This document shows positions 26,851 through 39,407 of a stretch of 64,000 nucleotides of DNA, piece after piece. Origin of the DNA: Pseudomonadaceae bacterium SI-3 (lineage in GTDB: Bacteria > Pseudomonadota > Gammaproteobacteria > Pseudomonadales > Pseudomonadaceae); the NCBI GenBank assembly GCA_004010935.1, contig CP026511.1, positions 1,984,001 through 2,048,000 on the forward strand. Direction: 5' to 3'. Below the pieces are notes generated by a model that made no database searches, was not told the origin of the DNA, and saw only the letters and a list, made by a program, of their open reading frames with translations. The translations under genes and the position numbers were made by a program. The first letter of the stretch is position 1. Every line of letters begins with the position of its first letter.

Positions 26851-29813
26851 CAGAATCTCTCCGGGTGCGTGGCTCGGGCGGGCGGCGCGACGTAGTCGTC
26901 GCGGTACCACTTCACCTCTACGGGCACGCCATCGTTCGGCGTGCGGGTGGCGTTGCGGAAGTTGTTCGACGGCAGCGGCGGCTCACCTTTTTTCGGCAAT
27001 ACCTCAAGCTTCACCGCAGTTTCCTTGTAGGCCGGCGTGTTCACGTCAGGGTCGTGATGCTCGCCGGTGAGCAGGTTGAGGCCTGGCTTGCCCTGGTGAA
27101 TGGGCATGAACAGCGTCTTGCCGGCGACCCGGTCAGTCACGGTGGCGCGGACTTCCACCGAGCCGCGACGCGAGGTCACGCGCACCCATGTGCCGTCTTC
27201 GATGCCGCGTTCGGCTGCCAGCTCGGGGCTGACTTCGACGAACCAGTTCGGCGCCTGGGACCAGATGCGTGGCCCACGGCCGGTCTGGTTGGTGCCCTGG
27301 AATTGCTCGAGCATGCGGCCGTTGTCGAGCATGATGTCGTACTCGCTGTCGGCCGCCTCGGCTGGCTGCTTCCATTCCAGCGGGAAGAGCACGGCCTTGC
27401 CGTCGTCGGTGTGGAAGCGCTCGGTATAGAGCAGCGGCGTGGTGCTGCCGTCAGTCTGCATGGGCCAGAACAACGACTGCCAGCCTTCCAGCCGCTCATA
27501 GCTGATGCCCTGGAACATGGTGGCAATGCCGGCGACCTCATCCATGATCTGGCTCGGGTGGGTGTAGCCCCAGTCGTAGCCCATACGCTTGGCCAGATCG
27601 GTAAGGATCTGCCAGTCCGGACGGCTGTTACCGAGCGGCGGTAGCACCTGGTAGAAGCGCTGGATGCGCCGTTCGGTATTGGTGAAGGTGCCGTCCTTTT
27701 CCACCGAGGGGGAGGCCGGAAGCACCACGTCGGCGAACTCGGCGGTGCGACTCATGAAGATGTCCTGCACCACCATGAAGTCGAGGCTTTCGAAGCCGCT
27801 GTGCACGTTTCGGCTGTCGGCGTCGGAGAACGCGGTTTCCTCGCCGATGATGAACATTGCCTTGACCGAGCCTTCGTCGGCACCCTGGACCATCGTGAAG
27901 TTGTCGTTGCCTTTTTCCAGCGACAGTTTCTCCTTCGGCACGCCCCAGGCCTTGGCCCACTTGTCGCGGTTCTTTTCATCGGTGACCTTCTCGTAGCCGG
28001 GGTACATGTTCTTCAGGCAGCCGAAGTCGCTGGCGCCCTGGACATTGTTATGGCCACGCATCGGGTAGCCGCCGGTGCCGGGACGGCCATAGTTGCCGGT
28101 GACCAGCAACAGGTTCGACAGCGCCGTACTGGTGTCCGAGCCGTGGCTGTGCTGGGTGATGCCCATGGCCCAGAGCAGGCAGACGCTCTTCGCCTGGCCG
28201 ATCAGCTCGGCGGCCTCGATCAGTTTCTCTTTCGCGATACCGGTGACCTGGGCGGCAAAGTCCATCGTGAAGGGCTCGAGCGACTGCTTGTATTCCTCGA
28301 TCTGATTGACTCGCGCGTTGAGGAATTCGGTGTCGGCATAGCCGTGCTCGAACATGTAGCGCGACAACGCCGAGGCCCAGACCATGTCGGTGCTGGAGTT
28401 GGGTCGCAGGTGGATATCGGCGCGCTCGGCCATCTCGTGCTTGCGCGGATCGAACACCACCCACTTCTGGCCGCGGTGCTTCTTCTGCGCCTTCAGCTTG
28501 GAGGCGATCACCGGGTGGTTTTCGGACAGGTTGCTGCCGACCATCACGATCAGCTCGGCCTTTTCCATATCCGCGATGGTGCCCGCATCGCCGCCATAGC
28601 CGACGGTGCGGAACAGCCCCTTGGTCGCCGGGTTCTGGCAGTAGCGCGAGGAGTTGTCGACGCTGTTGGTGCCGATGATCGCGCGGGCGATTTTCTGCGT
28701 GAGGTAGGCCTCTTCGTTGCTGGCCTTGCTCGAGCCAATGAAGCCGATGCTGTCCGGGCCATGGGTATCTCGGATCTGCAGCAGGCGCTGCGCGACCAGA
28801 TCAAGCGCCTCGTCCCAGCTGGCCTCGCGAAACTTGCCCTTGTCGCGGATCAGCGGGGTGGTCAGACGCTTCGGGTCGTTGACGAAATCCCAGGCGAACT
28901 TGCCCTTGATGCAGGTGGAGATGCCGTTGGCCGGCGCATCGACCACCGGCTGCACCTTGAGAATATGCCGATCGCGGGTCCACATCTCGAAGGAGCAGCC
29001 GACCCCGCAATAGGTGCACACGGTCTTGGTGCGCTTGATCTCCGGCTGACGCCAGTGCATGTCGAGCATCGACACGCCAGTGATCGGCCGTGCGCCGATG
29101 GTTTCTTCGAGCTTTTTGACCATGTCGATCATGGGCCGCTTGACGTCCTGCGGCAGGGCGGTGAACGGGCCAGCGTCGGGCTGCATGGTCTTTTCCAGCA
29201 GGGCGTTACATGGGCAGACCGTCACGCAATGGCCGCAGCTTACGCAGCTCGAATCGTCGATCGGTTTGCCGCCGTCCCAGAGCACGCGCGGGTGCTCCAT
29301 GTTGAAGTCGATGGACAGCGTCTCGTTGACCTCGACATTCTGGCAGGCCTCGACACAGCGGCCGCAGAGGATGCACTGATCCGGATCGTAGGTGTAGAAG
29401 GGGTTGGAGTGGTCCTTCTCATAAGGCTTGCGCTTGAATTCGTAGCGCTGGATTGGGATATCCATTTGCGCATAGGTGTTGTGCAGCGTGCAGTCGCCGG
29501 TGTTGTGCTCGCACAGCGTGCAATACAGCTCGTGCTTGGCGACCAGCCGATCCATGCCTTCTTCGCGCGCCGCCTTGGCTTCGGCGACCTGACTGGTGAT
29601 CTCCAGCCCGTCGTGCGCCTTTAGCGTGCAGCCGCGCACCAGTTCCCCATCGACCTGCACCCAGCAGACATCACAGGTCTGCGGCGAGCCGAGAGCACGG
29701 TGATAGCAGACGTGGGGCAGATCGATGTCATGGTTCGCCAGGAAATCAATCAACGGGGTGTCGGCATCGCCGTTCAGTGGCTTGCCGTCGAAGTGGATCG
29801 TGCAGTTGCTCAT
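26850..29813 (-). CDS. fdhA: Formate dehydrogenase alpha subunit (Mo/W-bisMGD, multi-FeS)
   Basis: 987 residues. The N-terminus carries a 2Fe-2S ferredoxin-like domain (CYHRALGSPQTCDVCWVQ), an NADH dehydrogenase G-like domain (CTLCEHNTGDCTLH), and two 4Fe-4S motifs (CILCGRCVEACQ, CVSCGHCVTVCPC). Then comes the molybdopterin domain, starting with its own cluster motif CTYCGVGCSFEMW, and the C-terminal MopB dinucleotide-binding domain. The active-site residue is Cys in SSRYCQNPATKG rather than selenocysteine (no in-frame TGA). It oxidises formate to CO2. No diaphorase (FdhB/C) gene is adjacent, so the electron acceptor is open. The ATG at 29813 follows GGAGG; an upstream in-frame ATG at 29969 is rejected. 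Confidence 0.93.
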   Translation of the reverse strand: MSNCTIHFDGKPLNGDADTPLIDFLANHDIDLPHVCYHRALGSPQTCDVCWVQVDGELVRGCTLKAHDGLEITSQVAEAKAAREEGMDRLVAKHELYCTLCEHNTGDCTLHNTYAQMDIPIQRYEFKRKPYEKDHSNPFYTYDPDQCILCGRCVEACQNVEVNETLSIDFNMEHPRVLWDGGKPIDDSSCVSCGHCVTVCPCNALLEKTMQPDAGPFTALPQDVKRPMIDMVKKLEETIGARPITGVSMLDMHWRQPEIKRTKTVCTYCGVGCSFEMWTRDRHILKVQPVVDAPANGISTCIKGKFAWDFVNDPKRLTTPLIRDKGKFREASWDEALDLVAQRLLQIRDTHGPDSIGFIGSSKASNEEAYLTQKIARAIIGTNSVDNSSRYCQNPATKGLFRTVGYGGDAGTIADMEKAELIVMVGSNLSENHPVIASKLKAQKKHRGQKWVVFDPRKHEMAERADIHLRPNSSTDMVWASALSRYMFEHGYADTEFLNARVNQIEEYKQSLEPFTMDFAAQVTGIAKEKLIEAAELIGQAKSVCLLWAMGITQHSHGSDTSTALSNLLLVTGNYGRPGTGGYPMRGHNNVQGASDFGCLKNMYPGYEKVTDEKNRDKWAKAWGVPKEKLSLEKGNDNFTMVQGADEGSVKAMFIIGEETAFSDADSRNVHSGFESLDFMVVQDIFMSRTAEFADVVLPASPSVEKDGTFTNTERRIQRFYQVLPPLGNSRPDWQILTDLAKRMGYDWGYTHPSQIMDEVAGIATMFQGISYERLEGWQSLFWPMQTDGSTTPLLYTERFHTDDGKAVLFPLEWKQPAEAADSEYDIMLDNGRMLEQFQGTNQTGRGPRIWSQAPNWFVEVSPELAAERGIEDGTWVRVTSRRGSVEVRATVTDRVAGKTLFMPIHQGKPGLNLLTGEHHDPDVNTPAYKETAVKLEVLPKKGEPPLPSNNFRNATRTPNDGVPVEVKWYRDDYVAPPARATHPERF

Positions 29814-30098
29814 CAGGCCTCCGTTTTTGTTGTCGGATCGGTGCGGATGGCATCCTGGCCTGGCGCCGGCACGGCCCGGCGACTCCTGCCGAACGCCTGC
29901 CCTCGAGCGCATAGGTGCAAGGGTGGGTCCGGAAATGATTGTCCATAGCTGACTGATCGGCTTGCGCAAACGTTCCCTTCCGATTTGTGTGGACTCCTGC
30001 CCGCACCGATGGCTTTACCGTTTCGATTGAACTCATCCGGCTATGAGCGGCCAGAAACATACAGTCACAAACGGCTCAGTCAGGACGCGTCTTACCGC

Positions 30099-30755
30099 AT
30101 GGCCCAGCTTTTCCCCCGCACCGCCGACATGTGGTTACGTCTGGCATTGCTCCTTTTGCCATTAGGGCTTGTCGGGGTGTTCGCCGCGTTCGTCATCCTC
30201 TCGCGCTCGTCCTACGTCACCGATCAGGGGTGGACGGTTCATCAGCCAGTGCCTTTCAGCCATGAGCATCACGCGGGTGCGCTGCAGATCGACTGTCGCT
30301 ACTGCCACGACAATGTCGAGACCAGCGCGGTGGCGGGTCTGCCGCCAACCCACACCTGCATGAGCTGCCATTCACAGATATGGACCGGCGCGGAAATGCT
30401 CGCACCGGTTCGTCAGAGCCTGGTGCAGGGCGAGCCGTTGCGCTGGAATCGCGTGACCGAGCTGCCTGATTACGTGTTCTTCCACCACGGGGTACACGTC
30501 AACGCAGGCGTGGGGTGTGCCGACTGCCACGGGCCGGTCGACCGCATGCCGCTGATGCACAAGGCGGAGCCATTCACCATGAGCTGGTGTCTCGATTGTC
30601 ATCAGGACCCTGCGCCGCGCCTGCGCCCACCGGAAGCGGTGACTGACATGAGCTGGCAATACAAGGGCGACCGCCGGGAGCTGGGCGAGGCGCTGATGCG
30701 CAAGTATCACATCGGCGAAGGCAACCTGACCCATTGCTACACATGCCATAGGTAG
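30099..30755 (+). CDS. actA: Alternative complex III subunit A, pentaheme cytochrome c
   Basis: 218 residues from the ATG at 30099. A hydrophobic helix (about 10-38) anchors a periplasmic domain with five CxxCH sites (CRYCH, CMSCH, CADCH, CLDCH, CYTCH), as known for ActA. Electrons from quinol pass along these hemes toward ActE and the terminal oxidase. It opens an unbroken run of eleven genes through 41920. The divergent gap to fdhA (about 285 bases) must hold its promoter, which I could not identify. Confidence 0.9.
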   Translation: MAQLFPRTADMWLRLALLLLPLGLVGVFAAFVILSRSSYVTDQGWTVHQPVPFSHEHHAGALQIDCRYCHDNVETSAVAGLPPTHTCMSCHSQIWTGAEMLAPVRQSLVQGEPLRWNRVTELPDYVFFHHGVHVNAGVGCADCHGPVDRMPLMHKAEPFTMSWCLDCHQDPAPRLRPPEAVTDMSWQYKGDRRELGEALMRKYHIGEGNLTHCYTCHR

Positions 30756-30758
30756 GCC

Positions 30759-33715
<2,957 letters not shown>

Positions 33716-33719
<4 letters not shown>

Positions 33720-35104
33720 GCCCCGCCGACGCCGAACCGCGCTACCAGGGCGCCGATACACCGCACTTCTTGCCGAGGCAGATGCCGCTCGGCGAGGTTT
33801 CGGACCGGGTACTCACCGTTCCGGTCGACTTCGCCCCGTATCGCCGTGCCTGGTGGGCGCTGTTCATCTTCGGATGTTCGCTGCTGGGGCTGTTCGTCGC
33901 CTCGGCGATCGTGGTGGTCTGGAAGGGCGTTGGCGTCTATGGCAACAACAACCTGGTCAATTGGGGCTTGCCCATCCTCAATTACATGTGGTGGCTGGGC
34001 ATTGGTCATGCCGGCACCTTCATCTCGGCCATGCTGTTGCTGCTCAACCGGCCGTGGCGCAACTCGCTCAACCGCATGGCTGAGTTGATGACGTTGCTGG
34101 CGGTGGTGTGCGCCGGTATCTACCCGATCCTGCATCTGGGGCGGCCCTGGCTGTTCTATTGGAGCGCTCCGTACCCCAACACCATGGAGCTGTGGCCGCA
34201 GTTCAAGAGCCCGACGTCGTGGGACTTCTTTGCCGTGCTTGGCTACCTGCTCGTCTCGCTGATATTCATCTACATCGGCGCGATTCCGGACTTCGCCTCG
34301 GCCCGCGATCACGCTCGAAAGCGGCGCTACAAGATCTTCTACGGGCTGCTGGCGCTTGGCTGGCGGGGCGCTTCTTCGCACTGGGCACATTGGCGGCGGG
34401 CCTACCGATTCATTGCGCTGCTGGCCATTCCGCTGGTGTTTGCAGTCTCCAGCGGCTATTCGTTTCTGCTCGATCTGTCGCCGGAAACCGGCTGGCACTC
34501 GACGGTGTTCCCGCCGTACTTCGTCGCTGGCGCGATCTTTTCCGGTTTTGCGCTGGTGATCGTCATCGCGCTGGGGCTGCGCCGATTCTTCGGCTGGCAG
34601 TTGCTGATTACCGTCAAGCATCTGGATGTGCTCGGCATCCTGCTGCTCGCCAGCGGCTGGATGACCGCCTATGGCTATTTTGCGGACATCTTCATTGCCT
34701 TCTATTCAGGCAAGGAACACGAGATTACCGTGACCATGGCGCGCCTGGCCGGGCCGATGGCCTGGAGCTGGTGGACGGCGATCTTCTTCAACCTGATCTG
34801 CCTGCAAGCGCTCTGGTGGCCGCAGGTGCGACGCAACGGCAAGGCGTTGTTGGCGATTGCGGTCGGCGTCCTGATTGGCATGTGGTGCGAGCGCTGGATG
34901 CTGATCGTCGTGCCGGCCACCCGCGATTACCTGACAGCCACTTGGCAAGGCTACAGCCCGACGTTCTGGGACTGGTCGTTGTTCATCGGTACCTTCGGGC
35001 TGTTCCTCGTGCCGTTCAGCCTGTTCATGCGCCTGCTGCCGATGGTGTCCACCTTCGAAGTCAAAGAGGCCTTGCACCGCTATCGGGGAGGAGCCGATGA
35101 CTGA
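33716..35104 (+). CDS. actC: Alternative complex III subunit C, NrfD-like membrane quinol subunit
   Basis: 462 residues with about ten membrane helices and the NrfD/PsrC layout. The N-terminal cytoplasmic part is followed by GVYGNNNLVNWGLPILNYMWW, a strongly conserved ACIII loop. A HAGTFISAMLLL segment and the polar PWLFYWSAPYPN stretch mark the quinol-binding region. Start overlaps actB stop (ATGA) and its own stop lies 8 bases inside actD, so translation is coupled throughout. Confidence 0.93.
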
Positions 35105-35624
35105 GCGCTGTTACGGATTTCTGGCCGATTTCGCCCATCCTGAGCCGCTGATCAAGGCAGCCCGCGCGGCGCGAGAGGCAGGCTACACACGGATGGAGGC
35201 CTACAGCCCGTTCATGCTGTCGGAGTTGGAACCGGTGCTCGGCCAGCGCAGCAACCGTGCCTACTGGGCCGGCATCCTCGGTGCGCTGATCGGTGGCGGT
35301 TTGGGATTGGGCATGCAGATATACGCCAATCTGAGTTACCCGCTGGATATTGGCGGCCGGCCTCTGATCGCCTTGCAGGGCTTCGCCGTCATCACCTTTC
35401 TGCTGACCATCACCGGTGGCGCGCTGGGTGCGCTGTTCGGCCTGCTGTTCCTGTGCCGGCTGCCGCTGCTGCATCATCCGCTGTTCGAAACCGAGGCGTT
35501 CCAGCGCGCCACGGACGACCGCTTTCTACTCTGTATTCGCGCGGACGACCCGCTGTTCAGCGAGACGGAAACCGCGATATGGCTGGCGGAGCGGGCCGTG
35601 TCGGTCAGCAAGGTGCCTGCCTGA
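35097..35624 (+). CDS. actD: Alternative complex III subunit D (DUF3341)
   Basis: 175 residues: a cytoplasmic N-terminal part (YGFLADFAHPEPLIKAAR) with the DUF3341 signature, YTRMEAYSPFMLSELEPVLG, and two membrane helices (about 58-80 and 95-122). ActD is a structural subunit with no cofactor. It overlaps actC by eight bases and actE by one. Confidence 0.92.
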   Translation: MTERCYGFLADFAHPEPLIKAARAAREAGYTRMEAYSPFMLSELEPVLGQRSNRAYWAGILGALIGGGLGLGMQIYANLSYPLDIGGRPLIALQGFAVITFLLTITGGALGALFGLLFLCRLPLLHHPLFETEAFQRATDDRFLLCIRADDPLFSETETAIWLAERAVSVSKVPA

Positions 35625-36145
35625 TGCGTTGGCTGATCGTTTTCATCGTGCTGCTCAGCGGCTGCGATCAGATGGCGCAACAACCGCGTGCCGACGCCCA
35701 GGAGTCCAGCCTTTTTTTCCCGGACGGCAAGGTGAACCAGGCGCCACCGTTAGGCACGGTAGCCCGTGGCGAGCTGTCATGGGAGGCGGTTCTGGCCGAG
35801 CGTCCGCGGTTGACCGAAGAACTGCTGGCGCGCGGAGAAGAGCGCTACCGCATCAACTGCGTGCCTTGTCACGGCTTGGCCGGTGTTGGTCTGGGAACGG
35901 TGGTCAAGCGCGGCTTTCCGCAACCCCCGGACTTTGCCAAGCCGCGCCTGATGCAGGCACCTGATCGCCATTTCCTTGAGGTCATCGCCGATGGCTACGG
36001 CGTGATGTACAGCTACGCCGCGCGGGTACGGCCGGCAGATCGCTGGGCAATCGTTGCGCACATACGCGCCTTGCAGTTGGCGCGCACGGCCGAGGTCAAG
36101 CAGCTCCCCGAGCCTGATCGTCGCGCTCTGGAGGCTTTGCCATGA
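35624..36145 (+). CDS. actE: Alternative complex III subunit E, monoheme cytochrome c lipoprotein
   Basis: 173 residues. The N-terminus MRWLIVFIVLLSGC is a lipoprotein signal with acylation expected at Cys14. The cytochrome c domain has CVPCH near residue 80 and a candidate axial Met in GVMYSYAARV near 127. ActE passes electrons from the ActA hemes to the partner oxidase. The start overlaps the actD stop (TGATG). Confidence 0.9.
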   Translation: MRWLIVFIVLLSGCDQMAQQPRADAQESSLFFPDGKVNQAPPLGTVARGELSWEAVLAERPRLTEELLARGEERYRINCVPCHGLAGVGLGTVVKRGFPQPPDFAKPRLMQAPDRHFLEVIADGYGVMYSYAARVRPADRWAIVAHIRALQLARTAEVKQLPEPDRRALEALP

Positions 36146-37152
36146 GCGCCGTTACATCCATGAGTCCACGCACCATCGCCTGGGCGGCGTTGGCCATCGG
36201 CGGCGTCGGCCTTGGCATCGGGCTGCTGCTGGCGCCGCGCGACACCCTGGCCGCTTGTGTGGCGAGCCTGTTGGGGTTGGCGGGGATTCCGCTCGGGGCG
36301 CTGACACTGGGCCTCGCTTTGGCATCGGTCAGTGGCAGCGTTCGCGATCAGCTTTGGCCCTGGACGCTGATCGCCAGCCGGGCCATGCCTGCGCTGCTGG
36401 TGCTGGTGTTGCCGGGGCTGCTTGGCGCCGGGCTGATTTATGAGTGGATGCACCAGTACAGCGACGGCTTTCGCGGGTTTTGGCTCTGGTGGCCCAGTTT
36501 CCTCGTACGTGGGCTGCTCTATGTCGGGCTGTGGTGGGCGCTGGCGCGCTGGCTGTTGCCGACGACGCTGCGCAACCCGGCCGGGGCCGGGTTGGGGCTG
36601 ATCGCCGCGGTGTTGAGTGTGTCGCTGGCGGCCTTTGACTGGGCGCAATCAATGGAGCCGCACTTCGCGTCCAGCATCTTCGGGCTGCTGTGGCTCGGCC
36701 GGCTGATGCTGTCCGGGATCGCTGCCTGCATTCTGTTCAGCCTGTTTGCCGGCGCGCCCCGCCCGGGTGTGCTGCGTGGCTTGCTGTCGGCTGCGGCGCT
36801 GGCCTGGATCTATCTGCACTTCATGCAGTACCTGATCGTTTGGTACGGCAACCTGCCCGAGGAGGTTCGCTGGTATGAGATTCGTGCCCGCGATTGGCCG
36901 TTGCTGACTTGGCTGGTGGCGCTGCAGAGCCTGGTCTTCATCGCGACCTGGTGGCCGCTCTCAGGGCGTCGGGTACCGCTGGCGATACTGGCTGGCAGCA
37001 CACTGCTGCTGGGCCTGGCTGAAGGCGCCTGGCTGAGTATGGCCAGCTTGTCAGGCTTGAGTGGGCTGGCGAGCGCTCTGGCGCTGTTCGCCGCGGCGGC
37101 TGCGGGCGCCGGGATGATGACGCTGCTGATCTTGCCCAGGAGGTCCGCATGA
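36142..37152 (+). CDS. actF: Alternative complex III subunit F, membrane protein
   Basis: 336 residues with about ten hydrophobic helices, the second NrfD-related membrane subunit of ACIII. Typical segments are FDWAQSMEPHFASSIFGLLW near residues 156-175 and WIYLHFMQYLIVWYGNLPEE near 219-238, both conserved in ActF. It overlaps actE (ATGA) and the next small gene by four bases each. ActF has been proposed to take part in proton movement. Confidence 0.92.
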   Translation: MSAVTSMSPRTIAWAALAIGGVGLGIGLLLAPRDTLAACVASLLGLAGIPLGALTLGLALASVSGSVRDQLWPWTLIASRAMPALLVLVLPGLLGAGLIYEWMHQYSDGFRGFWLWWPSFLVRGLLYVGLWWALARWLLPTTLRNPAGAGLGLIAAVLSVSLAAFDWAQSMEPHFASSIFGLLWLGRLMLSGIAACILFSLFAGAPRPGVLRGLLSAAALAWIYLHFMQYLIVWYGNLPEEVRWYEIRARDWPLLTWLVALQSLVFIATWWPLSGRRVPLAILAGSTLLLGLAEGAWLSMASLSGLSGLASALALFAAAAAGAGMMTLLILPRRSA

Positions 37153-37583
37153 GCGTGCCGGTCGATCCGCGCTCGAAGGAAGACGGCTTCGAGCACCACG
37201 ACGCCAAGGTCAGGGTATTGCTGATGATTGGCTTCGGCCTGGTTATCGCCCTGGCGGTATCGCTGGCTGCTGTTGGCTTGTTGCTCAGCTATTACCACAC
37301 GACACCCGAACCGCCGGTGTCGGGGCTAGAACGCGACAGAATCATTCCGCCGGAGCCACGGCTGGAAACCCAAGCGCTAGGCAATGGCCCAGAGGTGATC
37401 CTTGAGGCCCAGCAACGCCTGAGCCGCTATGCATGGGTCGACCGTGAGGCTGGCGTCGCGCGCATTCCGCTCCAGCGGGCTCGTGTCCTGTTGCTCGAAC
37501 GCGGTTGGCCGGCGCCGGTTGAGCCCAGCGGTGAACAGGCTGTGCGCCTGCAACAGGCCAAACAAAGGGCGGAACCCCGATGA
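37149..37583 (+). CDS. Small single-helix membrane protein in the act/cta operon
   Basis: 144 residues, function not known. A charged N-terminus (about 1-22) is followed by one membrane helix (about 24-48) and a soluble Pro/Glu/Arg-rich domain containing LSRYAWVDREAGVARIPLQRA. This last pattern resembles small proteins seen in SCO/oxidase operons, possibly assembly or accessory factors. Both ends overlap neighbouring genes by four bases, so it is certainly translated with actF and the SCO gene. Confidence 0.8.
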   Translation: MSVPVDPRSKEDGFEHHDAKVRVLLMIGFGLVIALAVSLAAVGLLLSYYHTTPEPPVSGLERDRIIPPEPRLETQALGNGPEVILEAQQRLSRYAWVDREAGVARIPLQRARVLLLERGWPAPVEPSGEQAVRLQQAKQRAEPR

Positions 37584-38392
37584 GTCGCCTGCTGCTGATC
37601 CTCGCCGCGACCTTGTCGTTTGTGCTGGCAGCCGCGGTGCGCGCCGCCGAGCCGTTCGATCCTTTCGTCGCCGCCGGCATCGATTCGCGGCCCGGTGCAC
37701 AGGTGCCGCTGGATGCGCGTTTCACTGACGATAGTGGCGAGTCGGTCACCCTTGCTGAACTGCTCGATGGCCGGCCAGCAGTGCTGGTGCCGGTGTATTT
37801 CCGCTGCCCAAATGTGTGCGGGTCGCAGTTGGCGAGCCTGTTCAACCTGCTCGGCTCGGTGCCCTTCGAACTCGGTAAGGATTATGTGGTGATCGCCTAT
37901 AGCTTCAATCCGCACGAGACACCAGCCGATGCCCGAGCCGAGCGAGACAAGTTGGTCCGACGCTGGCCAGCGCTGGCCGGTTCGCAGGCCGTGCACCTGC
38001 TCACGGGGCCAGAATCGGCGAGTCGCCGGGTCAGCGATGCGCTGGGTTTTCGTTACCGCTGGGATGCCGAGATTCAGGAATATGCGCATGCCTCGGCCAT
38101 CGCCACGCTGAGCCCGTCTGGCAAGCTGGTGCAGTGGCTGTACGGGCTCGGTTATCAGCCCAACGATCTGCGTCTGGCCTTGACCGATGCCGGCGAAGGG
38201 CGGGTCGGCGATTTCAGCGATCAGTTACTGCTGCTCTGTTACCACTACAACCCGCGGACTGGCGGTTACGACAACTGGGTCATCGGTGCGCTGCAGGTGG
38301 GCGGCACCGGCACGGCGTTGGCACTGCTGGGTTTCATCGGGCTGTCGCTGTGGCGCGAGCGACGCAAGCGGGAGGGCGGCGATGAACGATGA
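37580..38392 (+). CDS. SCO family copper chaperone
   Basis: 270 residues: signal peptide (about 1-23), a thioredoxin-fold domain with the copper-binding CPNVC motif near residue 76 and a His in EYAHASAIATL near 172, and a C-terminal membrane helix (about 238-258). SCO proteins deliver copper to the CuA centre of cytochrome oxidase, fitting the coxB gene immediately downstream (11-base overlap). The C-terminal anchor is less usual than an N-terminal one. Confidence 0.92.
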   Translation: MSRLLLILAATLSFVLAAAVRAAEPFDPFVAAGIDSRPGAQVPLDARFTDDSGESVTLAELLDGRPAVLVPVYFRCPNVCGSQLASLFNLLGSVPFELGKDYVVIAYSFNPHETPADARAERDKLVRRWPALAGSQAVHLLTGPESASRRVSDALGFRYRWDAEIQEYAHASAIATLSPSGKLVQWLYGLGYQPNDLRLALTDAGEGRVGDFSDQLLLLCYHYNPRTGGYDNWVIGALQVGGTGTALALLGFIGLSLWRERRKREGGDER

Positions 38393-39407
38393 CTTTTTGC
38401 GCCTGTGGCCGCAAACCGCCTCCGAGCACGCGAGCAGCATCGATTGGCTGATCTGGTCCTTCACCGGAATGATGACGATCTTCGTCGTCCCGGTGTTCGT
38501 GCTCACGATTCTGTTCGCGATACGTTATCGAAAGGGCACTAAAGTGCCTCGCGATCACCGCCCGCGCGGCAGCATGAAGGTCGAAATGACCTGGATCGTG
38601 CTGCCTTTCATCGGCTCGATGATCATCTACCTGGTCTCGGCGAAGCTCTACTACGAAGTGCGCACGCCGCCGGTGGATGCGATGGAAATTCAGGTCGTTG
38701 CCAAGCAATGGATGTGGAAATTCCAGCATCCCGGCGGCCAGCGCGAGATCAATACCTTGCACGTGCCGGTAGGGCGCCCGGTACGGCTGAACATGATCTC
38801 TCAAGACGTCATTCACAGCCTCTATTTCCCGGCCCTGCGCATCAAGCAGGATCTGTTGCCAGGGCGCTATACCGAACTCTGGTTCAACGCCACCGAAGCC
38901 GGGCGCTACGAGGTGTTCTGTGCCGAATACTGCGGCACCGACCATTCGAAGATGCTCGCCACGCTGATCGTACAGCCGCCACAGGAATACGAGCGCTGGC
39001 TGTCACAGGCTGGTGCCAGCGAGTCCCTGGCTGAGCAGGGCGAGGTGCTGTTTCGCCAGTTCGGATGCAGCGGATGTCATGGCCCGGCCGCCGTGGCCAA
39101 AGCGCCGAAACTCGAGGGACTCTATGGCCGTCGGGTGGCATTGAAAGACGGCAGTTTTGTCGTGGCCGATCAGGCCTATATCCGTGACAGCATCCTGCTG
39201 CCGCACAAGCAGATCGTAGCCGGCTACGAATCGATCATGCCGAGCTTCGCCAATGTGATCGATGAGGAAGGCGTGCTGCGCCTGACTGCCTACATCAAAT
39301 CGCTGGGTGAGGGTGGCCAGGCCCCCGGCAAGGTTGAAGAGCGCGGGCAGGGCGAACCGCATGCCGACAGCCCGCGCAGCCCGACGCCAGAGGAGACGAT
39401 ACCTTGA
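38382..39407 (+). CDS. coxB: Cytochrome c oxidase subunit II fused to cytochrome c (caa3 type)
   Basis: 341 residues. Two membrane helices (about 22-45 and 63-85), then the cupredoxin domain with CuA ligands in [12 protein letters not shown] near residues 180-191, then a cytochrome c domain with CSGCH near 229 and an axial-Met candidate in SIMPSFANV near 285. The covalent heme c marks a caa3-type enzyme able to take electrons directly from complex III. GGAGGG precedes the ATG at 38382. Its stop overlaps the ctaD TTG start. Confidence 0.93.
   Translation: MNDDFLRLWPQTASEHASSIDWLIWSFTGMMTIFVVPVFVLTILFAIRYRKGTKVPRDHRPRGSMKVEMTWIVLPFIGSMIIYLVSAKLYYEVRTPPVDAMEIQVVAKQWMWKFQHPGGQREINTLHVPVGRPVRLNMISQDVIHSLYFPALRIKQDLLPGRYTELWFNATEAGRYEVFCAEYCGTDHSKMLATLIVQPPQEYERWLSQAGASESLAEQGEVLFRQFGCSGCHGPAAVAKAPKLEGLYGRRVALKDGSFVVADQAYIRDSILLPHKQIVAGYESIMPSFANVIDEEGVLRLTAYIKSLGEGGQAPGKVEERGQGEPHADSPRSPTPEETIP

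Noticed and set aside
29917..29930. Sigma-54-like GG-N10-GC on the minus strand upstream of fdhA.
   Set aside because: TTGC fits, but the -24 part has ACC instead of CAC; no enhancer site was seen. The match is too weak to report as a promoter.
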